64,000 nt of DNA. It comes from CAG-698 sp964385755. GTDB lineage: Bacteria; Bacillota_I; Bacilli_A; ML615J-28; CAG-698. The notes below the pieces were generated by a model. It ran no database searches. It was not told the DNA's origin and saw only the letters and a list, made by a program, of their open reading frames with translations. The position numbers and the translations under genes were made by a program. Where the stretch lies: the NCBI GenBank assembly GCA_964385755.1, contig CAYLPZ010000001.1:124001-188000 (forward strand), given 5' to 3'. This document shows positions 61,260 through 64,000 of the stretch, one piece after another (the first letter of the stretch is position 1; each line of letters begins with the position of its first letter).

Positions 61260-62267
61260 TTAATATAATGCAAGATTGTTCATTGAAGGCTTTAATTCGC
61301 CTTTTTCAATACGTTTAATAATTTCTACAGTTTTATCATTAACAGGTGTTGGTGATCCAACTTTTCTACCAAATTCGCTTACAACACCATTTATTGCATC
61401 TACTTCACAAGGTTTACCTTTTTCAATATCTTGAAGCATACTTGCTTTAATTAAACGATGTTTTTTCATTGCAAGTGGAATTATCATAAAACTAATTTTT
61501 TCTTTGATTTTGCTTTTGTAATTTAATAATTTTACTACATCTTTACCTTGTATAGGTTCAATTTTGACATTTGCCTTTGCGCAAGCGTCAATAATTTCTT
61601 TAATTATTCTTTGTGCAAGTCTTCTTGATTCTTTGTTCTTTGCTACTTCTCCAAAAGTACAACCACAAACTGTAGATAATCCACTAAATGCACTATTTAC
61701 AACTAGTTTACTCCATCTAACACCGATAAAGTTATCATTTAATTCAACTCTTCCCATTAATTCTAAAAGACGTATTATTTCTTTAAAGTGTGGATCATTT
61801 TGATTTTCTTTTTTATATGTTCCAAGTGCAAATACTAAACTATCAGGTTCACTAGTTAATTCTACTTTACCAGGAGAAAGTAATGTTGCACCCCAACCAA
61901 TTGCACAACCATATGTTCTATCCTCACCAATTATTGAACTAATTAATTCTTCTGGTAAGCCATTTTGCATAGTGCAAATTACACCATCATCAGCTAAGTG
62001 ATCTTTAAGCATCGTTACTACATTTTTATTGTCAAGCTGCTTAGTTAGAAGAAAAATAATATCATATTCTCCAACCATTTCGTTTGGAAGGTAAGCATTG
62101 ACTTTTTGGATGAAATCAACTTTTCCAACAATATGTGCTCCTTCTTCTTTTAGTTTATTAACATGCGAAACATTTCTATTAAACAAATCTATTTGTTCAT
62201 TTCCTTTCGCAATATAAGCTCCCAAAACAGTTCCCAAGGAACCTGCACCGTATATACAAATTCTCAT
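61260..62267 (-). CDS. Ketopantoate reductase family protein (PanE/ApbA-like)
   Basis: This 335-residue protein has an N-terminal NADP Rossmann fold (IYGAGSLGTVLGAYIAKG) and a C-terminal helical domain with the catalytic Lys in WSKLVVNSAFSGL and the later KPCEVDAINGVV segment. PanE makes pantoate for coenzyme A. No other pan gene is close by, so a related 2-oxoacid reductase is possible. It follows cysK by 30 bases; the ribosome site AAAGGAG lies rather far (13 bases) from the ATG. Confidence 0.88.
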   Translation of the reverse strand: MRICIYGAGSLGTVLGAYIAKGNEQIDLFNRNVSHVNKLKEEGAHIVGKVDFIQKVNAYLPNEMVGEYDIIFLLTKQLDNKNVVTMLKDHLADDGVICTMQNGLPEELISSIIGEDRTYGCAIGWGATLLSPGKVELTSEPDSLVFALGTYKKENQNDPHFKEIIRLLELMGRVELNDNFIGVRWSKLVVNSAFSGLSTVCGCTFGEVAKNKESRRLAQRIIKEIIDACAKANVKIEPIQGKDVVKLLNYKSKIKEKISFMIIPLAMKKHRLIKASMLQDIEKGKPCEVDAINGVVSEFGRKVGSPTPVNDKTVEIIKRIEKGELKPSMNNLALY

Positions 62268-62297
62268 ATTACAATATATCTCCTTTCAAAAAAGTAT

Positions 62298-63224
62298 TTA
62301 TTCAAACAACTTTGTAGAAACATACCTATCACCATTATCAGGTAATAAACATACAATTGTTTTATCTTTATATTCATCAAGTTTTGCAAGGCTTATTGCG
62401 CAGGAAAGTGCAGCACCAGATGATATGCCAACTAAAATTCCTTCAAGCATACCCATTTCTTTTGCATAGTAAAATGCATCTTCATTTGATACTGGGAAAA
62501 CTTTATCATAAATAGAAGTGTCTAAGACATTAGGGACAAAGCCAGCTCCAATTCCTTGAATCTCATGTTTACCACTTTTTCCACTTGAAAGCACCGGAGA
62601 GGATAATGGTTCTACTGCAAATACCTTAATTTTATCATTCTTTTCTTTAAGATATTTTCCTACTCCAGTTATTGTTCCACCAGTTCCAACCCCTGCAACA
62701 AAAGCATCGATTTGTCCATCTAAATCATCATAAATTTCTCTTCCTGTAGTCAACAAATGAGCTTTAGGATTTGAAAGATTATCAAACTGACTAGGAATAA
62801 AGCTATTTGTAAAAGTGCTAGCAAGTTCTTTTGCTTTCGCAATTGCTCCCTTCATTCCTAAAGAACCATCAGTTAAAACAACCTCTGCACCATATGCTTT
62901 CATCATTTTTATTCTTTCAACAGACATAGAATTAGGCATAACAATAATTAACTTTAGAGCTAAACTTGCGCAAACAGAAGCTAGACCAATGCCGGTATTT
63001 CCACTAGTTGGTTCGATTATTACAGTATCCTTAGTAATTTTACCACATTCTAAAGCATCTAAAATCATTTGTTTAGCAACACGATCTTTTATGGAACCTG
63101 CTGGATTTAACCCTTCAAGTTTAACTATTAATCTTGCTTTTAAACCATACTTTTTTTCAATATTACATGCTTCTAACAAAGGAGTATTACCAATCATATC
63201 AATAACAGATTTGTACAAAGCCAT
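62298..63224 (-). CDS. cysK: Cysteine synthase (O-acetylserine sulfhydrylase)
   Basis: This 308-residue fold-type II PLP enzyme has the Schiff-base Lys in NPAGSIKDRVA, the substrate loop PTSGNTGIGLA, the phosphate loop GVGTGGTITGVG and a C-terminal GISSGAA. It makes cysteine from O-acetylserine and sulfide. It starts 15 bases after the DUF1835 gene. Confidence 0.95.
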   Translation of the reverse strand: MALYKSVIDMIGNTPLLEACNIEKKYGLKARLIVKLEGLNPAGSIKDRVAKQMILDALECGKITKDTVIIEPTSGNTGIGLASVCASLALKLIIVMPNSMSVERIKMMKAYGAEVVLTDGSLGMKGAIAKAKELASTFTNSFIPSQFDNLSNPKAHLLTTGREIYDDLDGQIDAFVAGVGTGGTITGVGKYLKEKNDKIKVFAVEPLSSPVLSSGKSGKHEIQGIGAGFVPNVLDTSIYDKVFPVSNEDAFYYAKEMGMLEGILVGISSGAALSCAISLAKLDEYKDKTIVCLLPDNGDRYVSTKLFE

Positions 63225-63239
63225 ACAACATCACCTTCT

Positions 63240-63629
63240 TTATATTATTTTTGTACTTTTTATAACTCCTGAGAGCTCATCTACTGTATTTAATATTATT
63301 TCATTTTTATATTTTAATTCTAAAAATAGTTTTTTTAAAAATTCAACATTTGCAAGACAAAAATCATCATCACCAAACCACATAACCACATTATCATATG
63401 AATGAATATTTTTTAAAAAATCTCTAAATAATTGTAATTTTTCACAATACTCTTCTAAAGAAACATTATGAACTTTAGCTCTCTTTTCACAAAACTCATC
63501 TGAAAAATATGGTTTTTCAGCTTCCCCAGTAATCATAGCCTCATTAAATGGAATGAACGTTTTTTGTGGATATAAACTTGATAAAATATCATTTAAGCAT
63601 TGTCCTGCTGTTATGTTAGCTTCCATCAT
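63240..63629 (-). CDS. DUF1835-like protein
   Basis: This 129-residue soluble protein has ITAGQCLNDIL, then IPFNEAMITGE, and later VVMWFGDDDFCLANVEFLKKL. This is the DUF1835 pattern (IxxGDxxxxxL, xPFNExxxxG, WxxxDxxxxxxxL). Function unknown. It is shorter than typical two-domain members. It is the first gene before cysK, with an extended -10 promoter (TGATATAAT, TATAAT at 63676-63671) and ribosome site AGGAG. Confidence 0.75.
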   Translation of the reverse strand: MMEANITAGQCLNDILSSLYPQKTFIPFNEAMITGEAEKPYFSDEFCEKRAKVHNVSLEEYCEKLQLFRDFLKNIHSYDNVVMWFGDDDFCLANVEFLKKLFLELKYKNEIILNTVDELSGVIKSTKII

Positions 63630-63724
63630 ATGTTTTCTCCTAAAGATTGCATTTAATAAACTTTTGTTTAATTATATCACATATTAATAGATAATAAAAT
63701 ACATCAAATTTAACTAAAATTAAA

Positions 63725-63750
63725 AACCTCGCAAATAGCGAAGTTTTCAA
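63725..63750 (-). terminator. Probable terminator of the branching-enzyme gene
   Basis: AAAACCTCGC and GCGAAGTTTT pair as a 10-bp stem with one mismatch, directly after the stop of the gene entering from the right edge. A T-rich tract follows on the minus strand. Confidence 0.65.
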
Positions 63751-63753
63751 TCT

Positions 63754-64000
63754 TTACTCTGTTTTTTTCTTTCGTGGGTTTCTTGGTTTTTTATTTTTTA
63801 TTTCTATAGTTTTGTCTTCTACATAAGGACATTCAAAAACAATAGATTCAAAAGGTTTTAATGTAAATGGAATAGCATAATTACGTCCATCACATAAACG
63901 ATTTTCAGCTTCAATTTCTAAAATACTACCATCAGGGTATGTAGAAAATACACGCTTATATTTTCCTACAATTGGCGCTCCAACTGCATATTGCTCTCGG
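63754..64000 (-). CDS. C-terminal end of a glycogen branching enzyme-like protein (runs off window)
   Basis: Only about 81 codons are visible. They resemble the all-beta C-terminal domain of alpha-amylase-family branching enzymes: YAVGAPIVGKYKRVFST, then CDGRNYAIPFTLKPFESIV, corresponding to the Y-(I/V)G-P--G-Y-EVFN and LPP-(G/E)--V strands of GlgB. A basic tail (KKPRNPRKKK) of about 20 residues follows and is unusual. The catalytic domain lies outside the window, so the call is provisional. Confidence 0.6.
   Translation of the reverse strand, partial: REQYAVGAPIVGKYKRVFSTYPDGSILEIEAENRLCDGRNYAIPFTLKPFESIVFECPYVEDKTIEIKNKKPRNPRKKKTE

Noticed and set aside
1..64000. UGA read as tryptophan (mycoplasma-type code)
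   Set aside because: No conserved protein in the window contains an in-frame TGA and Trp is always TGG. Scarcity of UGA stops alone does not prove reassignment.
1..64000. tRNA, rRNA genes, CRISPR arrays, replication origin
   Set aside because: Reading through the intergenic regions I found no cloverleaf-like or rRNA sequence, no regularly spaced repeats and no DnaA-box cluster. A tRNA scan was not possible by eye at full sensitivity.

Overview
The window is about 64 kb of very AT-rich DNA, and almost every gene lies on the minus strand (rqcH is the only clear plus-strand CDS). The organism looks like an anaerobic, low-GC member of the Bacillota, class Bacilli in the broad sense. The signs are Bacillus-like gene order (engB/spoVID-like/ysxE-like; gmk-rpoZ-priA-fmt beside rqcH; truB-ribF; rpsO-pnp), a CIRCE operator, a Met T-box, cre-like sites, superoxide reductase in place of visible aerobic defence, and Rnf and Nfn redox complexes. 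A gut-dwelling relative of Erysipelotrichia, Turicibacter or RF39-like lineages is my best guess. This is inference, not an identification. The code appears standard, but UGA is almost unused as a stop.

Layout. 1-3.5 kb is an accessory, decaying region: an XRE regulator in front of a PLD/helicase-like gene cut by the window edge, a PH-like small membrane protein broken by a stop codon, and an RHS gene split into two remnants. Between the RHS remnants lie a decayed large serine recombinase and an intact DUF1016 (PD-(D/E)XK) gene. 3.5-10.3 kb has an aminotransferase with a cre-like site, a SpoVID/YsxE-like spore-coat pair, engB, rnpB, pnp and rpsO. 10.5-18.4 kb has a large surface lipoprotein with six Cys-rich repeats and a beta-helix, argS, mtnN, ribF and a HAD-TruB fusion. 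18.5-25.4 kb has a LytS/SARP-type two-component system, a SpoU methylase, an M42 peptidase, a Cof-type HAD and an N-domain-less ClpB under CIRCE control. 25.5-36 kb has two CNNM-type transporters, YitT, desulfoferrodoxin, Mrp, metNIQ under a Met T-box and a second (NMT1-type) ABC importer. 36-43 kb has DUF2804, fmt, a PriA that has lost its helicase motifs, rpoZ, gmk and rqcH. 43-51 kb has NUDIX, a second YitT, nfnAB, nadK, Fic and the Nnr repair enzyme.

51-59 kb is the most interesting block. It encodes a flavin-based extracytosolic electron-transfer module: RnfC-D-G-E-A with no RnfB, immediately followed by a NusG_II protein and a Gx_transp protein (an EetA/EetB-like pair). It is preceded by an ApbE flavin transferase and a lipoprotein with two tandem FMN-binding-like domains. 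RnfG is itself double length, with two FMN_bind-like halves. The simplest reading is that NADH electrons enter through RnfC, cross the membrane and pass to a surface flavoprotein. NfnAB nearby would balance NADH, NADPH and ferredoxin.

59-64 kb carries a MalY/PatB C-S lyase, a DUF3737 beta-helix protein, a 2-dehydropantoate reductase-like protein, cysteine synthase, a DUF1835 protein and the C-terminal end of a glycogen branching enzyme-like protein. No tRNA, rRNA, CRISPR array or replication origin was recognised.
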